A stretch of 64,000 nt of DNA from Bacteroidia bacterium (GTDB taxonomy: Bacteria; Bacteroidota; Bacteroidia; J057), in NCBI GenBank assembly GCA_041391665.1, contig JAWKNO010000001.1:1984001-2048000 (forward strand), in the 5' to 3' direction. Shown here piece by piece: positions 36,799 to 45,448 of this stretch; within the stretch, counting starts at the first letter, position 1; every line of letters begins with the position of its first letter. Position numbers and translations under genes: made by a program. A model generated the notes under the pieces. That model saw only the letters and a program-made list of their open reading frames with translations. It had not been told where the DNA came from and ran no database searches.

Positions 36799-38781
36799 TT
36801 AAATCTCAGCGTCTTCTCCCAGTCCCCATTTGAGCTCCGGGCTGGAACCTGCTGGTGAAATTCGAATGTATCCCTGCATTTCCTGATGGAGGGCAGAGCA
36901 AAAGTCGGAACAATAGAATGGATATACCCCTTCCTGTTTGGGTTCCCAAAGCAGGGTTTCGGTTTGTCCGGGCATAATCAGCAATTCGGCATTATTGGCT
37001 CCCATTACTGCAAACCCGTGCGGTACATCAAAATCCTGTTCGAGGTTGGTCACATGGAAAAAAACTTTATCTCCCACTTTTACGCCTTCAATATTGTCAG
37101 GAGCAAAGTGCGACCGGATCGTTGTCATATAGACGTGCACGTTGTTTCCTTCCCGTACGACTTTGGTTTGTTTTTCACTCGTGGCCCGGAAAGGATGCTG
37201 ATTCTCTTCCAGCCGGTAGATTTTCCTTGATTTTGGGACAATTCTGTCCGCTGATATTCCCTGCGCGTAATGCGGCTCTCCCATGGTGGGGAAGTCGAGC
37301 AGCAGCTTGATTTTGTCTCCGGAAATATCATAAAGCTGTGCCGCCTGGCAAAGTTCGGGGCCGGTAGGCAGGTAACGATCTTTGGTAATTTTATTGAGCG
37401 CTACCATATATTTTCCCTGTGGCTTGCGTGAATCGCCCCCGGGAATCATCAGGTGGCCAACTGAATAGTAGCAGGGTGCGCGGTCGAGCACTTCCCATGT
37501 ACCGACTTTCCATTTGACAATTTCTGACGAAATAAAGAAAGTCGTATAGGCATTGCCATTGTTGTCAAACTCTGTGTGAAGCGGGCCGAGTCCGGGTTCT
37601 TTTACGATTCCCCCTACGACATCCTCAAACTTCAATACGGGAATTCCATCGATTTCTTTTTCGAAAGATTTATTTTCGATAGCTGCCTGCATTTTGGTAA
37701 AAGAGTGTACCGTCAGGTCGGCGGAGAGTTTTCCATTTCCTACGATATATTCACCGGTGGGGTCAACGTCCACCCCATGCGGTGATTTGGGGGTCGGGAG
37801 AAAATAGACGAGACCCGGGCATTCGGATGGAATCAGCACTTTGACCGATTTTTCCATGACGGAGGTTGCCATGTGGGTATTTTCGTCATAGGTGTTGTGG
37901 GCGTAGTTGGCCGGAATTTCGTGCGCTTTGCCCTGGGCTACATATTCCTCTGCTTTTTTCCAGTTGATGGCGGCAATGAAGTCTTTGTCATTTTGAGAAG
38001 CAGCAACTTCCAGCAGGGTGTTTTTCTGCTCTGTATTGTAGGAGGTAAAGAATGTCCAGCCATGAGATTTTCCTTTACCGGAATGGGCAAGGTCGTAGTC
38101 AAATGCGGGAAGCAGTACCTGGAAGGCAATGTTCATTCTCCCGTCTTCCGCCACCTTGATAAAAGTGAGGGTGCCTTTGAAATTTTCGGCATAACTGTTG
38201 ATCGCTACGTCTTTTTGGGGGTAAGGGACACTGAACCGGGTACCTGCGACTACGTATTCGGTGTTTTCCGTCGTGAAAGGCGAACTGTGGTTACCACCAC
38301 TGTTGGGAATTTCGATGATCTCGGCAGTTTCAAATACGCTGAGATCTACCCGGGCAACTCTTGGGGTATTGTTGCCATTGATGAAAATCCACCGGCCGTC
38401 TGTCTCTCCGTTGGTTTGGGAAAGTTCGGGGTGGTGACTGTCATCCCATGGGATAAAACCATGCGAAGTATTGAGCATGGGCTTCGTTTCTTCGTTAAAG
38501 CCATAGGCCTTTTCCGCGTCAACCGAAAATACCGGAATGACTTTCAAAAGCCTGCCGGATGGCAGACCGTGAACAGATATCTGCCCGCTGAATCCCCCCG
38601 ACATAAATGCGTAAAACTCGTCATACTGGCCGGGTGGTACATAAACCGCTGATGCGACATCACCGGCCAAAACGCCGGAAGGGCTCGAACCGCCCTGGTT
38701 TCCGCAGCCCATGATCAATGATATACTGACAAATGCCAGTAGCAGAGCTGCAAAATGTGAATAATCAGATTTAACTTTCAT
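36799..38781 (-). CDS. nosZ: Nitrous oxide reductase, clade II type
   Basis: This 660-residue periplasmic enzyme reduces N2O to N2. The leader is a Sec/lipoprotein type (LIMGCGNQGG), not a Tat signal, which is a mark of clade II NosZ. The propeller part carries His-rich copper motifs (SHHPELSQTNGETDGRW, SPHGVDVDPTGEY, GPLHTEFD). The C-terminal cupredoxin has the CuA set CSDFCSALHQEMQG. It heads the nos operon. Donor electrons probably come from the cytochrome encoded divergently at 39538. Confidence 0.97.
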   Translation of the reverse strand: MKVKSDYSHFAALLLAFVSISLIMGCGNQGGSSPSGVLAGDVASAVYVPPGQYDEFYAFMSGGFSGQISVHGLPSGRLLKVIPVFSVDAEKAYGFNEETKPMLNTSHGFIPWDDSHHPELSQTNGETDGRWIFINGNNTPRVARVDLSVFETAEIIEIPNSGGNHSSPFTTENTEYVVAGTRFSVPYPQKDVAINSYAENFKGTLTFIKVAEDGRMNIAFQVLLPAFDYDLAHSGKGKSHGWTFFTSYNTEQKNTLLEVAASQNDKDFIAAINWKKAEEYVAQGKAHEIPANYAHNTYDENTHMATSVMEKSVKVLIPSECPGLVYFLPTPKSPHGVDVDPTGEYIVGNGKLSADLTVHSFTKMQAAIENKSFEKEIDGIPVLKFEDVVGGIVKEPGLGPLHTEFDNNGNAYTTFFISSEIVKWKVGTWEVLDRAPCYYSVGHLMIPGGDSRKPQGKYMVALNKITKDRYLPTGPELCQAAQLYDISGDKIKLLLDFPTMGEPHYAQGISADRIVPKSRKIYRLEENQHPFRATSEKQTKVVREGNNVHVYMTTIRSHFAPDNIEGVKVGDKVFFHVTNLEQDFDVPHGFAVMGANNAELLIMPGQTETLLWEPKQEGVYPFYCSDFCSALHQEMQGYIRISPAGSSPELKWGLGEDAEI

Positions 38782-38836
38782 AGTAGGGATTGTTGATTGG
38801 ATCGTTTTGTGAATTTGTTTACCCGTGTTATAAAGA

Positions 38837-38853
38837 ATAAAAAACCTTTTTAT
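38837..38853. promoter_or_regulatory. A/T inverted repeat upstream of nosZ
   Basis: ATAAAAA and TTTTTAT arms flank CC about 56 bp before the nosZ start, in the AT-rich 289-bp divergent region. It may be a regulator site, but AT-rich DNA yields such repeats by chance. Confidence 0.3.
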
Positions 38854-39010
38854 CTTTTATTCAAAACAAATAGTATATATTTAAAAGGGAAATGACAAAA
38901 ATCATTCTGGTAGATATTTTGTATTTTTAAGCCTTTTGGGTGATTTTATCCACTGTTTTACGAAAAGCTTCCTTGTATTTTTAAAGAATTTTTTACAAAA
39001 TGCTCTTTAC

Positions 39011-39035
39011 ATAAAAGATTTTTTTGTCTTTTTAT
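39011..39035. promoter_or_regulatory. A/T inverted repeat upstream of the Rrf2 gene
   Basis: ATAAAAGA (39011-39018) faces TCTTTTTAT (39027-39035) across an 8-bp T-rich spacer, 35 bp before the regulator start. It could be an Rrf2-family operator. Confidence 0.3.
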
Positions 39036-39070
39036 AGATTGTTTTTTTTATTGCCGGTCAAATAGAAAAT

Positions 39071-39496
39071 ATGTTTTCCAAATCCTGTAAATATGCGATT
39101 CGTGCCGTGCTCTATCTTGCAACCAAGTTGGGAGAGGGAGAGCGGATTGGGGCCAAACAATTGGGGGATACGCTAAAAGTTCCTACGCCATTTTTAGCCA
39201 AGATTTTACAAGATTTGTCGAGAAAAGGGCTTATTTCTTCTATAAAAGGCCCGGGTGGTGGCTTTTTTCTCAGTGAGGAGAACCAAAATGTGACTCTCGA
39301 ACAGATTATTGAATGTGTCGATGGGGCGGATGTAATGAATGGTTGTGTGCTGGGATTTCCTACCTGTTCTGCTTCGAACCCGTGTCCACTCCACGTACAG
39401 GCTTTTGCTTACCGGGAGGGACTTCGTTATCAATTGGCGCACCAGACTATCCGTGAACTTGCGTTAAGAATTAATCGGGAAAATATCAAACTATAA
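39071..39496 (+). CDS. Rrf2-family Fe-S regulator, NsrR/IscR-like
   Basis: This 141-residue winged-helix protein has the Rrf2 start (FSKSCKYAIRAVLYLA) and three cysteines at 92, 99 and 105 spaced C-X6-C-X5-C, enough to hold an iron-sulfur cluster. Family members sense nitric oxide (NsrR) or Fe-S status (IscR). Divergence from nosZ suggests control of the nos genes in response to NO or redox state (inference). It lies 41 bp before the cytochrome gene. Confidence 0.88.
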   Translation: MFSKSCKYAIRAVLYLATKLGEGERIGAKQLGDTLKVPTPFLAKILQDLSRKGLISSIKGPGGGFFLSEENQNVTLEQIIECVDGADVMNGCVLGFPTCSASNPCPLHVQAFAYREGLRYQLAHQTIRELALRINRENIKL

Positions 39497-39537
39497 ACTT
39501 TTGTCAGGGAACTCATTCCCCTTTAAATATTAAATGT

Positions 39538-40011
39538 ATGGAAAAGCTAATAGGATTATGTATCGTAGCAATAATGGCCGTCAGCTGTGGCGGAAGCAGC
39601 CAATCTTCTTCTGAAGAACAAAAACCCGACCTACTCAAAAAAACAGAAGTACCTGTCGATGACGGCCTGGGAATAGGTGAAGTCAAACATGTTGACCTCA
39701 ATAATCCGCTTGATGAAGCCATGGTCAAACGCGGTGCGGCTATCTATGAGATGAAATGTTCTGCCTGCCATAAACTCACCAACCAACGGGTAGTCGGGCC
39801 AGGATGGGCAGGTGTAACCCAACGCCGCAAACCCGAATGGATCATGAACATGACGACAAACGTCGAAGTTATGCTCGAAAAAGATTCCACCGCCCGCGCT
39901 TTGTTTAAGGAAGCGCTGGTACCCATGCCCAACCAAAATATTACAATGGAAGAAGCACGAGATGTACTGGAGTTTATGTATGCAAATGATGCAGGCAACA
40001 CGGGGAAATAA
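39538..40011 (+). CDS. Lipoprotein cytochrome c, candidate electron donor to NosZ
   Basis: This 157-residue lipoprotein (MAVSCGGSSQ, Cys17) has a low-complexity linker and one haem motif CSACH (KCSACHKLTNQRVVGPGWAG). A Met in PMPNQNIT may be the distal ligand. Placement after the Rrf2 gene and opposite nosZ suggests electron delivery to N2O reductase. Confidence 0.85.
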   Translation: MEKLIGLCIVAIMAVSCGGSSQSSSEEQKPDLLKKTEVPVDDGLGIGEVKHVDLNNPLDEAMVKRGAAIYEMKCSACHKLTNQRVVGPGWAGVTQRRKPEWIMNMTTNVEVMLEKDSTARALFKEALVPMPNQNITMEEARDVLEFMYANDAGNTGK

Positions 40012-40148
40012 GCGCTTTTTTCAGTATTTGGGTTTGAAACGCTATTCATAACAACTATTGGCAATAGCCTGATTATCCTGTGCAATTTTTTTGCATATTT
40101 ACGGGACGGTTCTGGCACTACCATACAGAGTCGGAAATTTACAGGCTG

Positions 40149-41120
40149 ATGCGAAGTTTTTTAATATGTTTTATTTGTTTTTGGAGTCTTGGTCTATTTG
40201 GGCAGGTTCCTGAGAAAGAACCACAACCGGGGGAGGCCGTCATCATTCGCCCCGGTAAGTATGACAAAAAACTCGAACTCAATTATCAGGGCACACCCGA
40301 AAAATGGATCACCGTCGTCGGAGAGGATGTGGAATTGCCCGGCATGGAAATCAGTGGAGGCAGTTATCTGAAAATCATCGGGTTCACGCTTCGCAACTCC
40401 AATTCCAACGGCCTTCAGATTTATAACTATGCCCACCACATAATCATAGATGGTATGCGGGTAGATAGTGCTGATAACAATGGAATTAAAATTACAGGGT
40501 TTGCTCACGATATTGTTGTCAAAAATACGGATGTCTCTGCCTCAGGAATCGATAATATTACCTGTCACAATTCCGTATTCGGCCCTGCAGGAAGCAATAT
40601 TGCCTTTATCAACTGCCGGTCTGTATATTCCCGTGGAGAGCAGGGATTTGATATCACCTCAGGTAGTGAAATTTTACTGGTGAACTGTAGTTCCCGCCAT
40701 AACGGTGAAGGCCCTATTAATATCGGTCACGGTGTACAAAATGTCGTCATACGAAACTTTACTGCTGAAGATGAATGGAATGGTCCCAAGATTAAGTTTG
40801 CCGAAGGAATACGATTTGAGGGAGGATCTTTCAACCAAAAACTTCGTCTGGTCTCTCAGGCCGCAAACGAAGGGGAAGGAAAAGGAATTTCCAAAATCAC
40901 AGTTGTGGGAACCCCCTTTCCTGAAATTAAAAATAAGGTGGATGCTGATATTATTCTGCTGGATACCCCTCCCCGGACTGCTCAATGGGAAAATGACCTG
41001 TTGGATCTGGCCGGTGGTACATTTACAGGTTTGCCCGATATTAAGTATTCCATTCCCCTCAAAAACCAGTTTTGGGATGCGATGATGGAGCTGTATGATT
41101 ATTTTTCTGAGTTTTGGTGA
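40149..41120 (+). CDS. Secreted right-handed beta-helix protein
   Basis: ATG 40149 gives a signal peptide (FLICFICFWSLGLFGQ). The mature part has successive parallel beta-helix turns (HIIIDGMRVDSADNNGIKI, HDIVVKNTDVSASGIDN, SEILLVNCSSRHN). Such folds occur in pectate-lyase-like and polysaccharide-binding proteins. No clear catalytic set was seen. The longer frame from 40080 reads through noncoding sequence. Confidence 0.78.
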   Translation: MRSFLICFICFWSLGLFGQVPEKEPQPGEAVIIRPGKYDKKLELNYQGTPEKWITVVGEDVELPGMEISGGSYLKIIGFTLRNSNSNGLQIYNYAHHIIIDGMRVDSADNNGIKITGFAHDIVVKNTDVSASGIDNITCHNSVFGPAGSNIAFINCRSVYSRGEQGFDITSGSEILLVNCSSRHNGEGPINIGHGVQNVVIRNFTAEDEWNGPKIKFAEGIRFEGGSFNQKLRLVSQAANEGEGKGISKITVVGTPFPEIKNKVDADIILLDTPPRTAQWENDLLDLAGGTFTGLPDIKYSIPLKNQFWDAMMELYDYFSEFW

Positions 41121-41122
41121 TA

Positions 41123-41947
41123 ATGTTTATGAAAAAGAGTATCCTCGTTACGTACTTTTTCCTGCTTCACTGTCTGCTTTTTTCCCAGCAAGTCTCTCTC
41201 CTTACCTGGAACATCCGCGACCTGGGCCGCACCAAGGACGACACAGAAATCTCCGCCATCGTCTCTATTCTCCGCAATCACGACCTGGTAGCCATTCAGG
41301 AAGTGGTGGCCAAAGATCCCGCCGGTGCGCAGGCTGTAGCCAAAATTGCCGATCTCCTCAACCGCACCGGAGCCAAATGGGACTATAAAATCAGTGATCC
41401 CACCCGCAGCCCTTCGCCTCAGATGAGCGAGCGGTATGCTTTCCTCTGGAAAACCTCCAAAGTAACGCTCCTCAACGATCCCTTTCTCGACAAGGCACTG
41501 GAGGACTATTGCTACCGCGAGCCGTATATCGCCAAATTTCAGATCGCAAAGTCCACAAAACACTTTTTTCTTGTCAATGTCCACGCCCGCCGCTTCGATC
41601 AGAAGCCGGAGGAAGAAATTCAGTATTTCTCCCAGTACCCTTCGCGCCTCAAAACTTCCGCCGTCATCATCACCGGAGATTTCAACCTCGATGAAAAACA
41701 CGCAGTGTGGAAACCCCTCTACGATCAGGGATACCAGTCTGCCCTGTCAGGAAGTCCTACGACCCTCAAACAGTCCTGCCCGGGCGATGGCAACTATCTA
41801 AGCCATTCGATCGACAATATCTATTATCCGGCAGCAGTATTTCGCCTCATCCGTGCCGGAAGAGAAGACTTCGTCACCACCTGTGACAACCTCGAAACCG
41901 CCCGCGGCATTTCAGATCACCTGCCGGTGTTTTTGGTGGTGGAGTAG
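41123..41947 (+). CDS. Secreted endonuclease/exonuclease/phosphatase-family protein
   Basis: This DNase I-like fold protein of about 274 residues has a signal peptide (YFFLLHCLLFSQ). Core motifs are LLTWNIRDLG, VAIQEVV (metal Glu), VIITGDFNLD and the final SDHLPVFLVV. It is probably a secreted nuclease or phosphodiesterase. ATG 41123 or 41129 is the likely start; the frame also opens with TTG at 41114. Confidence 0.88.
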   Translation: MFMKKSILVTYFFLLHCLLFSQQVSLLTWNIRDLGRTKDDTEISAIVSILRNHDLVAIQEVVAKDPAGAQAVAKIADLLNRTGAKWDYKISDPTRSPSPQMSERYAFLWKTSKVTLLNDPFLDKALEDYCYREPYIAKFQIAKSTKHFFLVNVHARRFDQKPEEEIQYFSQYPSRLKTSAVIITGDFNLDEKHAVWKPLYDQGYQSALSGSPTTLKQSCPGDGNYLSHSIDNIYYPAAVFRLIRAGREDFVTTCDNLETARGISDHLPVFLVVE

Positions 41948-41980
41948 GGGGATATTTAAGTTTCATTCAATCAACTCATC

Positions 41981-42568
41981 ATGACAGAAAAACAAATCGC
42001 CCGTGTTAGGGAAAAAATCAAAAAAATCCGGGCGGCACTTGCCGCTGAAAAAAGGATGTATGGTGGCTATGACGACAGCCGGGGACTTCGATATGCACCT
42101 CCGGAATTGTATCTGAAAATCGGTGATTATTCCGGTGCGTTGACTTATTTCAGGTGGTTTCATAAAAATTTCCCCGATGATGTCTGCTATCCTGAATTTT
42201 TATTTATCTGGACAATCATTCTTTTTAAAACAGGTAAAATAAAGGATGCTGAGAAAAAAGCGATTAAAACGTATTTTGGCAATACCTATGTGTTTGATAA
42301 GTTTTTTGGCAACCCCATTGTCCCTATTGACAAATATGAGTATTCCAATCTGGATCAACCGTCGTACACAGAATATTTTCATTTATCTTCCACTCAGCCT
42401 GAACTGGCCGGGTTTTCAGAATGGCTTGCCGTTTTTATCCGGTCAGAAAGATTTCAGCAATTGAGTTCAAAATTTATAGCACTCAACATACAGCTCAAAA
42501 CTGTACAAGAGTATGAGAAGCGCCGCCAACTTCTGACGGAAATTCGTATGCTGGAAAATGGGGGATGA
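41981..42568 (+). CDS. Protein of unknown function, TPR-like
   Basis: This 195-residue cytosolic protein has a basic N-terminus and a helical repeat-like segment (YLKIGDYSGALTYFRWFHKNFPDD) that resembles a tetratricopeptide unit. No family or partner was recognised. Confidence 0.65.
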   Translation: MTEKQIARVREKIKKIRAALAAEKRMYGGYDDSRGLRYAPPELYLKIGDYSGALTYFRWFHKNFPDDVCYPEFLFIWTIILFKTGKIKDAEKKAIKTYFGNTYVFDKFFGNPIVPIDKYEYSNLDQPSYTEYFHLSSTQPELAGFSEWLAVFIRSERFQQLSSKFIALNIQLKTVQEYEKRRQLLTEIRMLENGG

Positions 42569-42793
42569 TATTCGCTGCTTTTAGGGGTTTCACTATCGTC
42601 AGTATCCAGAAATAAAATACCTCCTTCTGCCTGTTTTCAACTTCGTCCTGTATCAACTTCGCCAACCATGCTGACAAAGCAATTTGCTCTAAAATGGGAA
42701 GTGATTGAATATAGGTTTTCAACTGATCCATACCTAAATATACAAAATTTCCATAAAATCTATTTAATTGGGGAAGTTTGTATATTTCCCCGT

Positions 42794-43264
42794 ATGAAAA
42801 CGACGTTTACCTCTCTTCAATTCAAAAAGCTGATCCTCGGGTTCTGGGGATTGTATTTTATTCTGGTTTTTGCCAGTAACCTTACCGATGGCCTTCGGGC
42901 GACCGGTTTTCTCGAAAAGTCCATTTCTTTTGCCTCCGGCAACTATGACCTTGTGGCGCGGGTAACAGCTATTTACAGCACCCCTGCCTGGATGGTGGCA
43001 CTTATGTTTGTAGGCTTACTCTTATGGGAATTGCTGGCCGGACTACTGTTTTTTCGTGCCTGGCACTGGTTAAAAGATCCCACCCGGGCGAGATCAGGCA
43101 GTATCACTGCTTTTACTTTCAGTATTGCCTTGTGGTGCGCATTTATTTTGGCCGATGAGTTTTTTGTCGCCTTTGAAGTCGGCAATCTCGAAAGTACCCA
43201 TATGCGGATATTGGTTGCTGAAGTGGTGTGTTTGCTGGCTGTGGAGGGAGTGAGGAGTGAGTGA
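42794..43264 (+). CDS. DUF2165-like small membrane protein
   Basis: ATG 42794 gives 156 residues with four hydrophobic helices (GFWGLYFILVFASNLTDG, later WMVALMFVGLLLWELLAGLLFF and IALWCAFILADEFFVAFE). The layout matches DUF2165-type integral membrane proteins. Its role is unknown. The longer frame from 42668 reads upstream noncoding sequence. Confidence 0.72.
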   Translation: MKTTFTSLQFKKLILGFWGLYFILVFASNLTDGLRATGFLEKSISFASGNYDLVARVTAIYSTPAWMVALMFVGLLLWELLAGLLFFRAWHWLKDPTRARSGSITAFTFSIALWCAFILADEFFVAFEVGNLESTHMRILVAEVVCLLAVEGVRSE

Positions 43265-43316
43265 TTTTTGGCATTCCGATTTGTGTTTATTCGTGTGATT
43301 CGTGGTTAAACCGATC

Positions 43317-44156
43317 TCACGCCATCACCGCCAACATGCCCGTGAAGTGTTCTCCCAATGCGGTTTCTCCGCTAATCCTAAGTTGTGCCCGTGCCGAATC
43401 TTTCGAAATACCTTTCGTCATGATCCGCCAGGCGATTTCATCGGGAATGATAACTTCACAGTCGGGTTTGATTTCTGATGTATCGGTCAGCGACCATTTT
43501 CCGCTTATCCGCACCAGATCGCAACGAAAGCTTACTCCCGGCACGACAAAACGGATCACTGTATGATTGTCGGCCTGTATTTCGCGGTAATGGTGGGGAA
43601 GTGCCTGGAAAGAGGTTTCCAGAAAAGGCAGGTAATATTCCGGCTCAAGCAATAGCTTTTCTTTTCCCACAGCCAGCCTGATCTGCTGCTGGTGATGCCA
43701 TTTTTCGGTGTATTCACGGGCGATATGAAACCTGTTTGTGGAAATTTCTTCCCCTGCCCAGGCTACGGAGAAAATGGCATCTGCTTCCATGTCAAGGATT
43801 TTCAGGTGCTCATAATACATTTTTCCGGTAATCTCCAGCAAATCGGTCAGCACCTGCGGGCTGATACGGCGTGTCGCCTGCACCCAGTCTGCATTCAGGC
43901 GGTTGAGAAAGGATACCAGTTCTGCATAGGAGCCCATTTCCCCGGGCGATTCACCAAAATAGCCGTCGCGTGAGGTGGAAATTCCCCGGATATTCCCGTC
44001 AAGCAGGTGTGCGGCCACATCTTTTACCTTCCATTGGGGTGCGAGGGTTTGTTTTTCCCAGTCTTCGGGTGTGAGGGAACGAAGAAGGTCTGTGAGTAAA
44101 TGGTCGATTTTGGGAAAGAGGGAAAGTGTCATTGGGAAAAATCTGGTGTCATGCAT
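43317..44156 (-). CDS. DinB / maleylpyruvate-isomerase-like protein
   Basis: This protein of about 270-280 residues has a DinB-like metal-binding helical bundle: a His in WKVKDVAAHLLDG near 46-58 and a second set in IAREYTEKWHHQQQIR. A C-terminal sterol-carrier-like domain follows, as in mycothiol-dependent maleylpyruvate isomerase relatives. The thiol substrate in this organism is unknown. Possible starts are ATG 44156 and 44132. Confidence 0.75.
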   Translation of the reverse strand: MHDTRFFPMTLSLFPKIDHLLTDLLRSLTPEDWEKQTLAPQWKVKDVAAHLLDGNIRGISTSRDGYFGESPGEMGSYAELVSFLNRLNADWVQATRRISPQVLTDLLEITGKMYYEHLKILDMEADAIFSVAWAGEEISTNRFHIAREYTEKWHHQQQIRLAVGKEKLLLEPEYYLPFLETSFQALPHHYREIQADNHTVIRFVVPGVSFRCDLVRISGKWSLTDTSEIKPDCEVIIPDEIAWRIMTKGISKDSARAQLRISGETALGEHFTGMLAVMA

Positions 44157-44160
44157 TTTT

Positions 44161-44203
44161 ATGAACAATCCTTCTTACGCACACGTCCTTTTAGTGTTGG
44201 GGG
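44161..44203 (+). pseudogene. Partial copy of the 5' end of the beta-propeller lipoprotein gene
   Basis: These bases align without gaps to 45449-45491, the start of the glycosidase-like lipoprotein gene, with 34 of 43 identical. The copy reads MNNPSYAHVLLVLG where the intact gene reads MDNHSYLPPLFVLG. The similarity stops soon after. It looks like a decayed partial duplication. Confidence 0.5.
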
Positions 44204-44275
44204 AAATGCGTACTTCCGTGCAGGGTAAACTACCTCGGGTTTTTTAAACCACAAAGTGTGATTTCTTAATGTGAC

Positions 44276-44398
44276 TTATGCGCTCATCTGGTATCTGAGA
44301 ATGGGTTTAATTCGGTCAATTCCCTGATGGGCGCGGTGATGATAGCGTTTGATCCAGCGATCGATTCCCCGGAAGAGTTCCTGTCCGTTGGCGGCGGG
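44276..44398 (-). pseudogene. Transposase C-terminal fragment (rve/DDE integrase type)
   Basis: The minus strand encodes RGIDRWIKRYHHRAHQGI followed by a Pro-rich end and a TAA stop, the usual last part of rve-type transposases (W-I-x-x-Y-H-x-x-R-x-H-Q-G). An in-frame stop at 44399-44401 cuts it off from any upstream coding. Only the last about 40 codons remain, so the insertion sequence is a relic. Confidence 0.7.
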
Positions 44399-44462
44399 TT
44401 AAGTACTCCCAATTTTTTAGACCACTTTTGGTGAGTTTAAAATGATTATTCAGGAGAATTTC

Positions 44463-44637
44463 CTAAATTCTGAAACACTTATCTTCTTTTTTTTTACCGG
44501 ATTTGACAATTTTCACCATCCGGTTGCCCATCGGGTCGTACCGGAATGCGAGGTCGGGTTTGCCCGCTGAGGGATCAAAAGTAATTGTACGAATTTTATT
44601 CGAATGATTCCAGGTGATATTTGAGAGGCCTTACTGG
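44463..44637 (-). pseudogene. RHS/YD-repeat protein fragment
   Basis: The minus strand reads NITWNHSNKIRTITFD and then LAFRYDPMGNRMVKIVK, a clear RHS/YD-repeat signature, ending at a TAG. A stop codon breaks the frame just upstream. It is a remnant of a large RHS-type gene. Together with the transposase fragment it fills much of the 646-bp gap at 44169-44814. Confidence 0.65.
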
Positions 44638-44814
44638 GTGATTGGGTGGGACACTTTCCATTTCCGCTAATCATTGCTTATTATCTGCTTTATTGCTATT
44701 TTGCATTAGAATAATCGGAAAATCCCGAATAGCAGGAAGGTGTTTTCAATATTATAATCCCAATGGTTACCCGTAAGAAGCCAGAGAGATTTTCTATTAA
44801 AATATAGCCACTTT

Positions 44815-45036
44815 ATGAAAACGCAGAATATACTCATTGCTTACCCCCAAACTGCTGAAGAAATAAATGCATTAAAAGCTTTTATGCAAGCGCTTGCAAT
44901 CAAATTTGAGGTTTCTACGGCAGAAAACTACAACCCCGATTTTGTACAGAAAGTGGTGGAAAGCAGACAGCAAGCCCGGAATGGTAAAGTTACCCGGGTA
45001 AAAAAAGAAAACTTGAAAGAGTTTCTGGGCTTGTAA
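44815..45036 (+). CDS. Antitoxin-like small protein (DUF2683 type)
   Basis: This 73-residue protein starts MKTQNILIAYPQTAEEINALK and ends in the basic tail TRVKKENLKEFLGL. Proteins of this size and pattern pair with YoeB/Txe toxins in Bacteroidota. It ends 1 bp before the toxin start. It should bind and neutralise the toxin. Confidence 0.75.
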   Translation: MKTQNILIAYPQTAEEINALKAFMQALAIKFEVSTAENYNPDFVQKVVESRQQARNGKVTRVKKENLKEFLGL

Positions 45037-45037
45037 G

Positions 45038-45304
45038 ATGAGCTACCATTTGGATTTTACCGATCGCGCGAAGGAAGATATTGCCGCACATAAAAAATCT
45101 GGTAACAAAACCACTCTCAATAAACTGCTAACACTTCTGGAAGAGTTGGCGGAGCATCCGTTTACGGGGACAGGAAAGCCTGAGGCCCTGAAGTATCGCC
45201 TGTCTGGAATGTGGTCCCGAAGAATAAATAAGGAACACCGGCTGATTTATTAGGTGGACGAAGATACCGTTTATATTCTTTCTGCGAAAGGTCATTACGA
45301 CTAG
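45038..45304 (+). pseudogene. YoeB/Txe-type toxin interrupted by an in-frame TAG
   Basis: The first 71 codons encode a YoeB-like mRNA interferase (GTGKPEALKYRLSGMWSRRINKEHRLIY). A TAG at 45251-45253 then stops translation. The same frame continues with VDEDTVYILSAKGHYD to a second TAG at 45302-45304. That tail is the usual YoeB ending, with the catalytic His (family position H83). The short product keeps the equivalents of E46 and R65 but lacks the His, so it should be inactive unless the TAG is read through. A sequencing error at one base is the other explanation. Confidence 0.8.
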
Positions 45305-45448
45305 TATCGGTCTCCAATGTTATGATAGGCTTGGTTTTCCTGTGTTTTAGGATGGTTGAATTTTCTGAGAGATTTTAAAATTATCAAGGATAATTTCTAC
45401 TTTTAATCTGTGGCAGCCTACAGGAAGAAGATAATAACAACAGGTTTT

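Noticed and set aside
37873..38652. 259-residue plus-strand frame
   Set aside because: It is antisense to nosZ and has no recognisable domain.
42495..42731. 78-residue minus-strand frame (MDQLKTYIQSLP...)
   Set aside because: The start looks gene-like, but it overlaps the end of the TPR-like gene, has no recognised family, and no partner; support is too thin.
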